16,464 nucleotides of DNA from contig DATFMH010000204.1 of the NCBI GenBank assembly GCA_035267045.1, positions 1 through 16,464 of the forward strand, in the 5' to 3' direction. The stretch comes from DATFMH01 sp035267045 (GTDB lineage Bacteria; Bacteroidota; Rhodothermia; Balneolales; DATFMH01). The notes beneath the pieces are model-generated. The model saw nothing but the letters and a program-made list of their open reading frames with translations, was not told where the DNA came from and did no database searches. The translations under genes and the position numbers were made by a program. Positions 1 through 7,535 of this stretch are shown here, in pieces; position 1 is the first letter of the stretch, and every line of letters begins with the position of its first letter.

Positions 1-1
1 T

Positions 2-226
2 GGTATGTTAAAACTTGTTTTTGAAACCGATTCGTTAAAATTATTGGGAGTACATATCATCGGGGAACATGCCTGTGATTTGATCCATGTTAGCCAGGCT
101 GTCATGAATTATGGCGGAAATATAAATTATTTTATCAACCAGGTGTTTAACTACCCCACCTACGCCGAGGCATATAAGAATGCCGCTTTTAACGGTATTA
201 ACGGAATGCAAAAAAACAATTCGTGA
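2..226 (+). CDS. sthA: Soluble pyridine nucleotide transhydrogenase, C-terminal fragment (5' end outside window)
   Basis: This is the last 74 codons of a gene that begins upstream of the window; the frame is open from base 2. The product matches the C-terminal dimerisation domain of the FAD-dependent pyridine nucleotide-disulfide oxidoreductases. The stretch LGVHIIGEHACDLIHVSQAV, followed by the NYPTYAEAYKNAAFNG pattern, is characteristic of the soluble (Si-specific) NAD(P)+ transhydrogenase rather than of dihydrolipoamide dehydrogenase or mercuric reductase. That enzyme moves hydride between NADPH and NAD+ in the cytoplasm and helps dispose of excess NADPH. The FAD- and NAD-binding domains are not visible, so the SthA assignment rests on the C-terminus only. 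No convincing terminator follows the stop codon. Confidence 0.8.
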   Translation, partial: GMLKLVFETDSLKLLGVHIIGEHACDLIHVSQAVMNYGGNINYFINQVFNYPTYAEAYKNAAFNGINGMQKNNS

Positions 227-641
227 TATCAGACCGCTTGAAACGGGATTCCCTTTAATTCAGATAGCGACCTGATGATAATCGATATGTTCATATCCCG
301 TACCTGACGGCATGTAATTTTAGGTGTTTAAATTTATTTACCCACACATTATCTCTGTAGGGACAGTCGTATTACTGAATTGAGAGAGCCGGGAAGAGGG
401 AGGGGTGCCATTTCAAAATTAGTCCCTATAGAGAAAAGCCATTCCGTTAGCAAGTCCATTTGTGAGCTTTATTTTTTACTTAAATAATTTTTGAAACATC
501 CTGCTATTGCCCTCCGTATGATAAAGCAAATTTAGTGGAACAAACCGGGTAATCTATTTGTGTGTGCTTTATCTACCTGGCTTATCTATCACAAATCACT
601 ACACCTGTTGGTTATTATAAACTTGTGAATTGTATACTATT
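227..641. other. Intergenic region without a recognised gene
   Basis: These 415 bases between the transhydrogenase fragment and the adaptor gene hold no credible ORF. The only structure I note is the 10-mer GTAGGGACAG at 357-366. It is close to the GTAGGGACA/TGTCCCTAC unit that appears three times in the palindrome at 4290-4343, so it may be the remnant of a dispersed repeat. No intrinsic terminator for the upstream gene and no clear sigma-70 promoter were seen. Confidence 0.5.
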
Positions 642-1739
642 ATGAAGAAATCATTCAAAATCTTATTAATACTCATCATCGTCGTTGGGGTCTCCGGCGG
701 TATCATCGCTATGGTTAAATCGAAGGATGACAACAAAAACGACAAGTTGAAATCAGTTGAAGTCAAGCGGGACACTGTAATCGATAAAGCTTTAGCCGTA
801 GGTTCCATTGAACCCAAAGTTGAAGTTGATGTCAAATCAAAGATATCAGGTGTCGTAAAAAAACTGTATGCCGATGCAGGAGATTATATTAAAGAGGGAC
901 AACCTCTTCTTGAAATTAAACCAACCCCTACCCCGGAAGAACTGGTAAATGCCCAACAAGAGGTTGAAAGAAGAGATATTAATCTTCAGAATGCTAAAAT
1001 TGATTATAACAGGCAGAAGAAACTGCAGAAAAAGGGCTACATCTCCGAGCAGGATTTCGATCAGGTAAACAAGACATATGATCAGGCTAAGCTTGAATTA
1101 CAAGCCGCCAAAGATAAGTTGGAATTATTAAAAGAAGGACGTCTCGATACCGGTACGGAAAAAGTGGAATCGATTGTTAAAGCGCCTATCAGCGGGTATA
1201 TATTAGAAAAGAAAATTGAGATAGGTGATCCTGTTGTTCCATTGACTTCCTATCAGGCAGGTACGGTATTAATGTCGATGGCTGATATGAAAGATCTGTT
1301 ATTCCGCGGCACCGTTGATGAGATCGATGTAGGGAAACTCAAAGAGGGACTACCCGCTACTCTTAAAATCGGTGCATTACCCGATAAAGAAGTAAAAGGT
1401 ATCGTTTCCCGAATTTCACTTAAATCTCAGGATAAAGATAATTCCATCGTATTCCCGATCGAAATCACACTCACTCAAACGAATCATGCACTTTTACGGG
1501 CCGGTTATTCTGCTAATGCTGAAATAACTGTCACACAGCACGATGACGTACTTACCATACCCGAACGGCTCATAACATTTTCAGGCGACACAGCTCGTGT
1601 TGAAGTGTTGAAGAAAGATGGTAAAACGGAAAAACGTATCATCAAAACAGGTTTGAGCGACGCTATGAAGACAGAAGTGAAAGAAGGGCTCAAAAAAGGT
1701 GATAAAGTAGTTGAAAAAGCGCCTAAAGCAATAAAATAA
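642..1739 (+). CDS. MacA/HlyD-family periplasmic adaptor (membrane fusion protein)
   Basis: A 365-residue periplasmic adaptor of the MacA/RND-HlyD type, which bridges an inner-membrane transporter to an outer-membrane channel. Residues 5-24 form a single N-terminal membrane anchor. A half-lipoyl segment at 62-94 contains SGVVKKLYADAGDYIKEGQP. A charged alpha-helical hairpin runs over about 97-166, and the second lipoyl half follows at 177-200 (KAPISGYI). Beta-barrel and membrane-proximal domains complete the protein and end in a lysine-rich tail. The ATG at 642 is preferred to an in-frame TTG at 630 because it directly precedes the Lys-rich anchor; neither has a Shine-Dalgarno. The gene is followed after 31 bases by two MacB-type permease genes, so it probably serves that transporter. 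The substrate cannot be read from the sequence. Confidence 0.88.
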   Translation: MKKSFKILLILIIVVGVSGGIIAMVKSKDDNKNDKLKSVEVKRDTVIDKALAVGSIEPKVEVDVKSKISGVVKKLYADAGDYIKEGQPLLEIKPTPTPEELVNAQQEVERRDINLQNAKIDYNRQKKLQKKGYISEQDFDQVNKTYDQAKLELQAAKDKLELLKEGRLDTGTEKVESIVKAPISGYILEKKIEIGDPVVPLTSYQAGTVLMSMADMKDLLFRGTVDEIDVGKLKEGLPATLKIGALPDKEVKGIVSRISLKSQDKDNSIVFPIEITLTQTNHALLRAGYSANAEITVTQHDDVLTIPERLITFSGDTARVEVLKKDGKTEKRIIKTGLSDAMKTEVKEGLKKGDKVVEKAPKAIK

Positions 1740-1770
1740 CCATATCCATAACTCTTTGAATGGGTATACT

Positions 1771-3009
1771 ATGCCTTTATTAGTCACTTTACAGCAATTC
1801 TTTCAGGATCTTAAGGCTCAGAAATTGCGCTCCAGTTTAACCATAACCGGTATAACCTGGGGTACGGTTTCGGTAGTTGTGTTGCTTGCTTTTGGAGTGG
1901 GACTTCAGAAACAAAGCAGAAAAAACATGCACGGCATGGGTAAGGGAATCGTCATTGTATTTGGAAATAAGACAACCAAACCGTTTCAGGGTTATCCTGA
2001 TGGCAGGAGAATTCATTTGCGAATGAACGACGTCTCCATAATCAAAAAACAGATACCTGAGATAAAGAAAATCAGTGCCGAATTCAGAAATCATAATGTC
2101 AAAGTCCATGTCGGAACCAACATAACCTCCCCTACTATTGTTGGCTGCAATTCCGAATACAGTGATATGAGGAATGTCATTCCACAGGAAGGCGGCCGTT
2201 TTATAAACCGGATCGATATGGAAAAACGTCGCCGTGTAGTTGTTTTGGGCGATGAAATAAAAGGCCGATTATTTGGTGATAAAAAAGCTGTCGGTAAGCA
2301 AGTTTATGTTGGAAATTCTCTCTTTACTGTCATTGGCGTGATGAAACATAAAGTCCAGAACTCCTCCTATGGGGGGCGCGATGAAAGCAGCTTATTTATT
2401 CCCATCACTACTTATCACTCATTATTCGGTGACAATAATTTGAATAATATCGTCTATCAAATGACCAATCCGAAAATAGCAGAACAGGTTAAAACTCATA
2501 TCAGGGATATACTCGGACATATTCATAAATTCGATCCCACAGACAAAGATGCCATATCTATATGGGATACCAATCAAATGGATAAGTTCCTGATGTACTT
2601 TTTTATGGGTTTCAACATTTTCATGGGAATCATCGGCAGTTTTACCCTCACTGTTGGCGGCATTGGAGTTGCCAATATCATGTTTATTGTGGTTAAGGAG
2701 AAAACAAGGGAAATCGGAATCAAACGGTCCGTCGGGGCAACAAGCCGAAGTATTATGTTTCAGTTCTTTTTCGAAAGTTTCCTGATTGTTGCGATCGGGG
2801 CAATACTGGGAATGATTATTTCCGTCCTGCTCGTGGATGCGGTAAGCCTGCTGCCTATCAAACAATATGTAGGTAACCCAAGTATTTCACCTGTTGTACT
2901 CATTGCCACGATTACATTATTAATGATCATCTCATTATTGGCCGGTTTTTTCCCGGCTCGTAAAGCGGGAAAACTTGAACCCGTTGAATGTCTGCGTTAT
3001 GGCATGTAA
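1771..3009 (+). CDS. MacB-type ABC transporter permease (FtsX fold), first copy
   Basis: A 412-residue integral membrane protein with the MacB layout. One transmembrane helix (about 23-45) is followed by a large periplasmic MacB_PCD domain (about 46-270). Three C-terminal helices lie in an FtsX domain that contains GGIGVANIMFIVVKEKTREI and ends LEPVECLRYGM. In MacB-like machines this fold works as a mechanotransmission device that uses cytoplasmic ATP hydrolysis to drive periplasmic adaptor and outer-membrane partners. Unlike canonical MacB, no N-terminal ATPase domain is fused here, and no ATPase gene is present nearby. The ATG at 1771 fits the start of the first amphipathic segment; an upstream in-frame TTG at 1756 is less likely. 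The paralogue at 3034 follows after 24 bases, so the pair may form a heterodimer. Confidence 0.87.
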   Translation: MPLLVTLQQFFQDLKAQKLRSSLTITGITWGTVSVVVLLAFGVGLQKQSRKNMHGMGKGIVIVFGNKTTKPFQGYPDGRRIHLRMNDVSIIKKQIPEIKKISAEFRNHNVKVHVGTNITSPTIVGCNSEYSDMRNVIPQEGGRFINRIDMEKRRRVVVLGDEIKGRLFGDKKAVGKQVYVGNSLFTVIGVMKHKVQNSSYGGRDESSLFIPITTYHSLFGDNNLNNIVYQMTNPKIAEQVKTHIRDILGHIHKFDPTDKDAISIWDTNQMDKFLMYFFMGFNIFMGIIGSFTLTVGGIGVANIMFIVVKEKTREIGIKRSVGATSRSIMFQFFFESFLIVAIGAILGMIISVLLVDAVSLLPIKQYVGNPSISPVVLIATITLLMIISLLAGFFPARKAGKLEPVECLRYGM

Positions 3010-3033
3010 TGACCAATATTCTGGAGATATTTT

Positions 3034-4278
3034 ATGTGGAAAATATTAATACAAGAGTTCTTCAATGATTTAAAATCGCAACGCCTCAGAACGTTTCTGA
3101 CGATGTTTGCCATCACATGGGGAACAATTGCGGTTGTGCTTCTTTTATCATTCGGACAGGGCCTTAAGGAGACCATGGCCGCCGGTTTCACGAATGCCTT
3201 CGATAATATATTGATGATATATGGTGGTACCACCAGCAAGGAATATAAAGGATTGGCCAAAGGACGACATATCAACCTGAATATCGAAGACGTAAATTTA
3301 TTAAAACGATCGGTGCCCGAGATTGCCCTGATCAGCCCTTCTTATGGGAAATATGGTACATCTCTTGAAGTAGGTGAAAATAAGAAAACGACCTACATGG
3401 AAGGGATCAACCCGGATATCATGGATATGAGAGATTTGTTCCCGGCCGCGGGTGGCAGATTTATCAATTCAAGGGATTTGAAATATAAACGCCGCGTATT
3501 ATTTCTCGGTAATAAGATTGCCAAAGAATTATTCGGGGATGAAAAACCTATCGGAAAAGAAGTAAAACTTGACGGCCTGCCCTTTAAGGTTGTTGGGGTC
3601 ATGGAAGCCAAGATTCAAACAAGTATGAATAACGGTCCTGATGATGAACGAGCCATCATCCCCTCATCGACATTTAAGATGATCTATGGTTTCAGACATA
3701 TCAACAGTTTACTTGTCCGGCCTCATAATATTAATGAAACCAAAGAATTAAAATCTGATGTTGTTCGAATCTTATCCAACAAGTACAAATTTGACCCTAC
3801 GGACGACCATGCTCTGCAAATATTCAACACCGTAGAAATAGCCAAACAGATAAACATGGTTCTTTTCGGCATACAAATATTCCTCGGTGTTGTCGGCGCA
3901 TTCACCCTATTCATTGCCGGTGTCGGTGTAGCCAATATCATGTATGTCGTTGTGAAAGAAAGAACCCGGGAAATTGGAATAAAAATTGCCGTTGGCGCAA
4001 GAAAACCCCATATCATCAGCCAATTTATATTTGAATCCTTGTTTATTTCATTAATAGGTGGAATTGTCGGATTGCTTTTTTCCTACCTGGTGATCTTTGG
4101 AGTACAACATATACCCAGCTCTGACGGGCCCATGCAATTTTTGACGAATCCCCAGCTCTCGGCACCTATTGCATTGATTTGTATTGGAATCCTTGTTTTC
4201 ATCGGACTGATTGCAGGTGTGTTCCCGGCCAGGAAAGCTTCCAAACTCGATCCGGTGGAATCGCTTAGATATGAATAG
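3034..4278 (+). CDS. MacB-type ABC transporter permease (FtsX fold), second copy
   Basis: A 414-residue paralogue of the preceding gene with the same architecture. Helix 1 lies at about 20-42, then comes a periplasmic MacB_PCD domain, then three helices in an FtsX domain. The family signature AGVGVANIMYVVVKERTREI is present and the C-terminus is SKLDPVESLRYE. It is translated from an ATG at 3034 with a reasonable ribosome-binding site (CTGGAG about 7 bases upstream), unlike the two genes before it. It is last in the adaptor-permease-permease operon and stops 11 bases before a large palindrome. Two diverged permeases suggest an asymmetric transporter. The matching ATP-binding subunit must be encoded elsewhere, or lost, which cannot be judged from this window. 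Confidence 0.87.
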   Translation: MWKILIQEFFNDLKSQRLRTFLTMFAITWGTIAVVLLLSFGQGLKETMAAGFTNAFDNILMIYGGTTSKEYKGLAKGRHINLNIEDVNLLKRSVPEIALISPSYGKYGTSLEVGENKKTTYMEGINPDIMDMRDLFPAAGGRFINSRDLKYKRRVLFLGNKIAKELFGDEKPIGKEVKLDGLPFKVVGVMEAKIQTSMNNGPDDERAIIPSSTFKMIYGFRHINSLLVRPHNINETKELKSDVVRILSNKYKFDPTDDHALQIFNTVEIAKQINMVLFGIQIFLGVVGAFTLFIAGVGVANIMYVVVKERTREIGIKIAVGARKPHIISQFIFESLFISLIGGIVGLLFSYLVIFGVQHIPSSDGPMQFLTNPQLSAPIALICIGILVFIGLIAGVFPARKASKLDPVESLRYE

Positions 4279-4289
4279 GAAAATATCGC

Positions 4290-4343
4290 ACCGGGTAGGG
4301 ACATGCCATGGCCTGTCCCTACCATGGAATGTCCCTACCCGGT
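4290..4343. repeat. Nested palindrome between convergent genes (REP-like)
   Basis: Two 22-base arms (4290-4311 and 4322-4343) are inverted repeats with a single mismatch and enclose a 10-base loop. The 9-mer GTAGGGACA, or its complement TGTCCCTAC, occurs three times (4295-4303, 4314-4322, 4330-4338). A shorter alternative hairpin at 4295-4322 therefore competes with the full one. It sits between the end of the permease operon and the end of the convergent thioesterase gene, where it could act as a bidirectional transcription or mRNA-end barrier. It has no run of T, so it is not a typical intrinsic terminator. A dispersed REP/MITE-type element is my preferred reading. Confidence 0.75.
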
Positions 4344-4357
4344 TTAAAACCCTCTCA

Positions 4358-5116
4358 TCATTCCCAGCTTGTTTCCATTACGGCCAGATCCTTGCCATCC
4401 GATTGGCGTGTGAGACAATGGTGGAATAAATGTCCTTCAGTCGTTTCTATTTTTTGAGCCTTCGAAGCAACTGTCTCACCGTTATAACATTCTGCCCGAA
4501 AGCTAATGTCCAGTTCGCGCAGGAAATGATTGACCATGATATCCTCAGGTGTCGCTTCAATACCCCATTCGATGTAAATGACATTATTAACGTGCTGATT
4601 CATATCCAAATCACCGTACCGCACGCTAAAATTCCGCTCATAATCTGTACGTTCGGGCTTGTGTACCCTGGTTCCTGTTTTTATTTCCAAGCTACGCTCT
4701 CTCTTGGGAAACTCTATACTTGAGACAAGATCCGGTATTCTGACCGGGCGCCTGTTTTCCAGGTTGATGACTACCCACATACTTGTTGCTTTTCCTATCA
4801 TCTTGTCATCTTCATCAAAAATCAGGAAATCACGGAACGTATATGCCCGTTCAAATGTCGAGGGCCATGTCTTTACTTTTACCGTCTCTCTCCATCTCGG
4901 ATATCGTACCATCCGGACTTTCATTCTCGAAAGCACCCACGTCCAGTTATGTTCTTCCAGCTGATCAATAGCTAATCCTAAATTTGAAGCATGGTTGCCG
5001 GCAGCTTCCTGCAAATAATTACATATCGTAGGCATATCGGCATAGCCGTTGTTGTGCACTTCGTAGGCTCTCACTTTAAATTCTTCCGTCCAGACTTTTG
5101 CAACTTGTTTAGGCAT
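4358..5116 (-). CDS. Acyl-ACP thioesterase (FatA/FatB-like)
   Basis: A 252-residue cytoplasmic enzyme that hydrolyses acyl-acyl carrier protein to free fatty acid and ACP. It has the double hot-dog organisation of the acyl-ACP thioesterase family. The N-terminal hot-dog (about 8-125) begins EEFKVRAYEVHNNGYADMPT. The C-terminal hot-dog (about 155-252) carries the diagnostic DMNQHVNNVIYIEW at 171-184, with the Asn173 and His175 positions that belong to the catalytic set in plant FatA/FatB. The length is that of bacterial members, without a transit peptide. The ATG at 5116 begins a family-typical N-terminus but has no Shine-Dalgarno. Bacterial homologues release acyl chains in phospholipid remodelling or supply free fatty acids; which applies here is unknown. 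It is convergent with the permease operon. Confidence 0.9.
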   Translation of the reverse strand: MPKQVAKVWTEEFKVRAYEVHNNGYADMPTICNYLQEAAGNHASNLGLAIDQLEEHNWTWVLSRMKVRMVRYPRWRETVKVKTWPSTFERAYTFRDFLIFDEDDKMIGKATSMWVVINLENRRPVRIPDLVSSIEFPKRERSLEIKTGTRVHKPERTDYERNFSVRYGDLDMNQHVNNVIYIEWGIEATPEDIMVNHFLRELDISFRAECYNGETVASKAQKIETTEGHLFHHCLTRQSDGKDLAVMETSWE

Positions 5117-5422
5117 GGTGTAATAGTTTTTTTTAGTAATTTTCTGGTTTAAATAATTATATGATTACTCTGGCTGTCAGCTATCAGCATTTAGCTATCA
5201 GCATTTCAATTAGCAATGAGTAATGAATAATTAGTAAAAAGAAAACTCTGTGATTGCCCTGTGCTCTGTGCTTTCTTTGTGTCCCCTCTGTGGTTAAAAA
5301 TATTTACTTTTTTTGTTCATTGATACAACGTTTAGATTTTACTACAGAAGGAGATTATCACGGTCATTCGGCCTCGTAATGACAGTCAGGATGTTTCCCG
5401 CCATCCGGTTTCCGGACTTTTT
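5117..5422. other. Intergenic region made of low-complexity repeat blocks
   Basis: The region between the thioesterase and aspS has no gene. It contains the 14-base direct repeat at 5179-5206, an AATGA/AATTA-rich block at about 5207-5236, and a CTCTGTG/CTTTGTG-rich block at about 5247-5296. It also has a small inverted repeat, GTCATT...AATGAC, at 5363-5383. These blocks resemble the degenerate dispersed intergenic repeats common in some environmental genomes. Similar AATGA-rich and CTTTGTGCC-rich blocks recur at about 15985-16093. No terminator for aspS was found on the - strand. Confidence 0.5.
5179..5206. repeat. Perfect 14-bp tandem direct repeat
   Basis: AGCTATCAGCATTT occurs twice without a gap (5179-5192 and 5193-5206). 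A partial extra unit (GTCAGCTATCAGC phase) precedes it. It lies in non-coding DNA and has no evident function. Confidence 0.85.
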
Positions 5423-7204
5423 TTATTTCACTTTTACACCGGGTTTTATTTGGATGTGAAGTTCGTCCAGTTGTTTCTTGTCGACCACATCCGGGCAGTT
5501 GTCCATCAGACTCTGTGCTTTCTGATTTTTGGGGAAAGCGATGACGTCGCGGAGGCTTCGTGCCCCGGTCAATAACATGACGATTCTATCGAGGCCCAAT
5601 GCTATTCCACCATGTGGCGGTGCACCGAATTTGAAGGCGTCGAGTAAGAATCCGAATTTTTCCTGCGCCTCCTCTTCTTCTATTCCCAGCATATTAAACA
5701 TCCGCTGTTGAACCTCACGGTTATGAATACGAATGGAACCTCCGCCAATTTCATTTCCATTTAATACAAGGTCGTATGCACGGGCTTTAACATCACGGGG
5801 ATTATCTTCCATTCCCTCGAGATCTTCTGTCCTGGGAGAAGTAAACGGGTGATGCATGGCATAATAACGGCCATCTTCCGGATCCCATTCCAGTAACGGG
5901 AAGTCCGTCACCCAGAGAAGATTATGTTTCGATTCATCTATCAGGTCATATTCTTTGGCTATCATTACACGAAGTTGGCCAAGCTGCGGATAGACCGATT
6001 CTTCAGGGCCGGCTAATATCAATACGAGATCACCGGTTTCCGCACCGGCTTTCCCGGCCATCGCGCGATTTTCCTCTTCTGAAACAAATTTACTGACACT
6101 TGAATACAGTTCGTCTTCATTATTTTTAAGATAAATGAGTCCGCCGGCTCCGATCTCATCCTGCACTCTTTTAGTCAATCGATCCATGACACCACGACCC
6201 AAAGAACCTAATCCGGGTGCTACGAATCCGATTACTTTTCCGCCTTTTTCAACCGTCTTGGAAAAAACGCGAAATTCGGATTTGGCTACTATATCAGATA
6301 AATCCACAAACTTCAGGTCGTAACGCATATCAGGTTTATCAGAGCCGTAATTAGTCATGGCATCCTGATAAGTCATACGGGGAAAAGGTGTCTTGATATC
6401 AACACCAATCGTCTCTTTAAAAAGATCCTTCATCAGGTCTTCAGCCATTGTATAGATATCCTCCTCGTTCACAAACGACATCTCGACGTCCACTTGTGTA
6501 AACTCCGGCTGACGGTCGGCTCTCAAATCTTCATCCCGGAAACATTTTACGATTTGGAAATAACGATCCATGCCTGAAACCATAAGAATCTGCTTGTAAG
6601 TCTGCGGACTTTGAGGCAGGGCAAAAAACTTACCCGGATTCACACGACTCGGAACCAGATAATCACGTGCCCCTTCCGGTGTACTCCGCATCAAAACAGG
6701 CGTTTCCACTTCGGCAAATTCATTCTTATGAAAATAATTTCGGATGGTGCGATATGCTTTCGAACGAAGCATCAGGTTATTCTGCATGACCTTGCGGCGT
6801 AAATCCAAATACCGGTATTTAAGCCTGAGATCTTCATTGGTTCGAATATCATCTTTAATTTCGAACGGAGGTGTATCGGCTGTTGAGAATATTTCCAGCT
6901 CGGTTACCCGCACTTCTATATTACCCGTTGGCATATTAGGATTCACATTTTCGGGATCCCGTTTCTTTACAGTACCCTTTACCCCGATTACATACTCACT
7001 ACGTAATTGGTCGGCTTTTTCATGTGCCTCTTTATCGTCCTGTGGAGAAAAAACAATCTGTGTAACGCCATATCTGTCCCGTAAGTCAATAAAAATGACG
7101 CCACCTAAATCACGACGAGTGTCGACCCATCCATTAAGAGTTACTTCTTTGCCGGTGTCATCCAGTGTTAATTCACCGCACGTATTACTTCTTTTTAAAA
7201 ACAT
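5423..7204 (-). CDS. aspS: Aspartyl-tRNA synthetase (class II, bacterial type)
   Basis: A 593-residue enzyme that charges tRNA-Asp with aspartate in the cytoplasm. The order is bacterial: an N-terminal OB-fold anticodon-binding domain (about 1-108, VTLNGWVDTRRDLGGVIFID), then the class II catalytic core interrupted by a GAD insertion (about 300-405). Motif 2 is FRDEDLRADRQPEFTQ at 222-237 and motif 3 is GGIALGLDR at 532-540. RYLDLRR at 131-137 and GSDKPD at 287-292 are also typical. Full length with no lesion. Leu33 occupies the position that is Leu in discriminating E. coli AspRS and His in the relaxed Pseudomonas type, which hints at a discriminating enzyme; this is an inference from remembered alignments. 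The start at 7204 matches family N-termini but has only a weak ribosome-binding site. Confidence 0.97.
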   Translation of the reverse strand: MFLKRSNTCGELTLDDTGKEVTLNGWVDTRRDLGGVIFIDLRDRYGVTQIVFSPQDDKEAHEKADQLRSEYVIGVKGTVKKRDPENVNPNMPTGNIEVRVTELEIFSTADTPPFEIKDDIRTNEDLRLKYRYLDLRRKVMQNNLMLRSKAYRTIRNYFHKNEFAEVETPVLMRSTPEGARDYLVPSRVNPGKFFALPQSPQTYKQILMVSGMDRYFQIVKCFRDEDLRADRQPEFTQVDVEMSFVNEEDIYTMAEDLMKDLFKETIGVDIKTPFPRMTYQDAMTNYGSDKPDMRYDLKFVDLSDIVAKSEFRVFSKTVEKGGKVIGFVAPGLGSLGRGVMDRLTKRVQDEIGAGGLIYLKNNEDELYSSVSKFVSEEENRAMAGKAGAETGDLVLILAGPEESVYPQLGQLRVMIAKEYDLIDESKHNLLWVTDFPLLEWDPEDGRYYAMHHPFTSPRTEDLEGMEDNPRDVKARAYDLVLNGNEIGGGSIRIHNREVQQRMFNMLGIEEEEAQEKFGFLLDAFKFGAPPHGGIALGLDRIVMLLTGARSLRDVIAFPKNQKAQSLMDNCPDVVDKKQLDELHIQIKPGVKVK

Positions 7205-7535
7205 GGTTATAGTTATTCCAGTAAAATTCCGTTTAAAAATTTGCTAAAAAAATACACAACTGATCATTGAAGAAGGAGAAAATACATAATATCAAAACCA
7301 AACGCTCATATTTCGAAGTTTAACTGCAAATCCTTTGAACGATCAGAATATAATAAACTTCCGTTATTACGTTGTTATTATTCGAGTAACGCGTCATATC
7401 CAATTGCATATTTTATTATAAACATTGTATGACGTAATAATAATGATAGCAAAACCTTAAGCCTAAATTAACTATTCCAAAAAAATGTACGCTTTTAAGT
7501 CATAAAATATTATTTTAAGCCAATTGTGTTTGGTA
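7205..7535. other. Divergent intergenic region, aspS / sensor operon
   Basis: These 331 AT-rich bases separate two divergently read units and must hold promoters for both. I could not pick convincing -35/-10 pairs. The notable content is the inverted repeat at 7364-7440, listed separately. No T-box, riboswitch or small ORF with credible support was seen. Confidence 0.5.
7364..7440. promoter_or_regulatory. Inverted repeat of ACGTAAT type upstream of sensor operon
   Basis: TTATTACGT at 7364-7372 and ACGTAATAA at 7432-7440 are perfect 9-base inverted repeats 59 bases apart. Between them lies TTCGAGTAACG at 7381-7391. The same words recur just after the operon (10192-10245: ACGTAATT...CGAGTAATT...AATTACGT). 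Sites of this kind on both sides of a NarL/LuxR-type regulator operon could be its binding sites. That is inference; AT-rich chance similarity is possible. Confidence 0.35.

Noticed and set aside
2422..2865. A 147-codon - strand open frame opposite the first permease
   Set aside because: Antisense shadow of a clear permease; low-complexity composition (His/Asn-rich) and no start signal.
5404..5424. TCCGG-TTT-CCGGA hairpin followed by seven T on the + strand
   Set aside because: It faces the wrong way for aspS and the thioesterase and has only a 5-bp stem; no + strand gene reads into it.
6744..7247. A 167-codon + strand open frame opposite aspS
   Set aside because: It lies antisense inside the well-conserved aspS gene, has no ribosome-binding site and no family resemblance.
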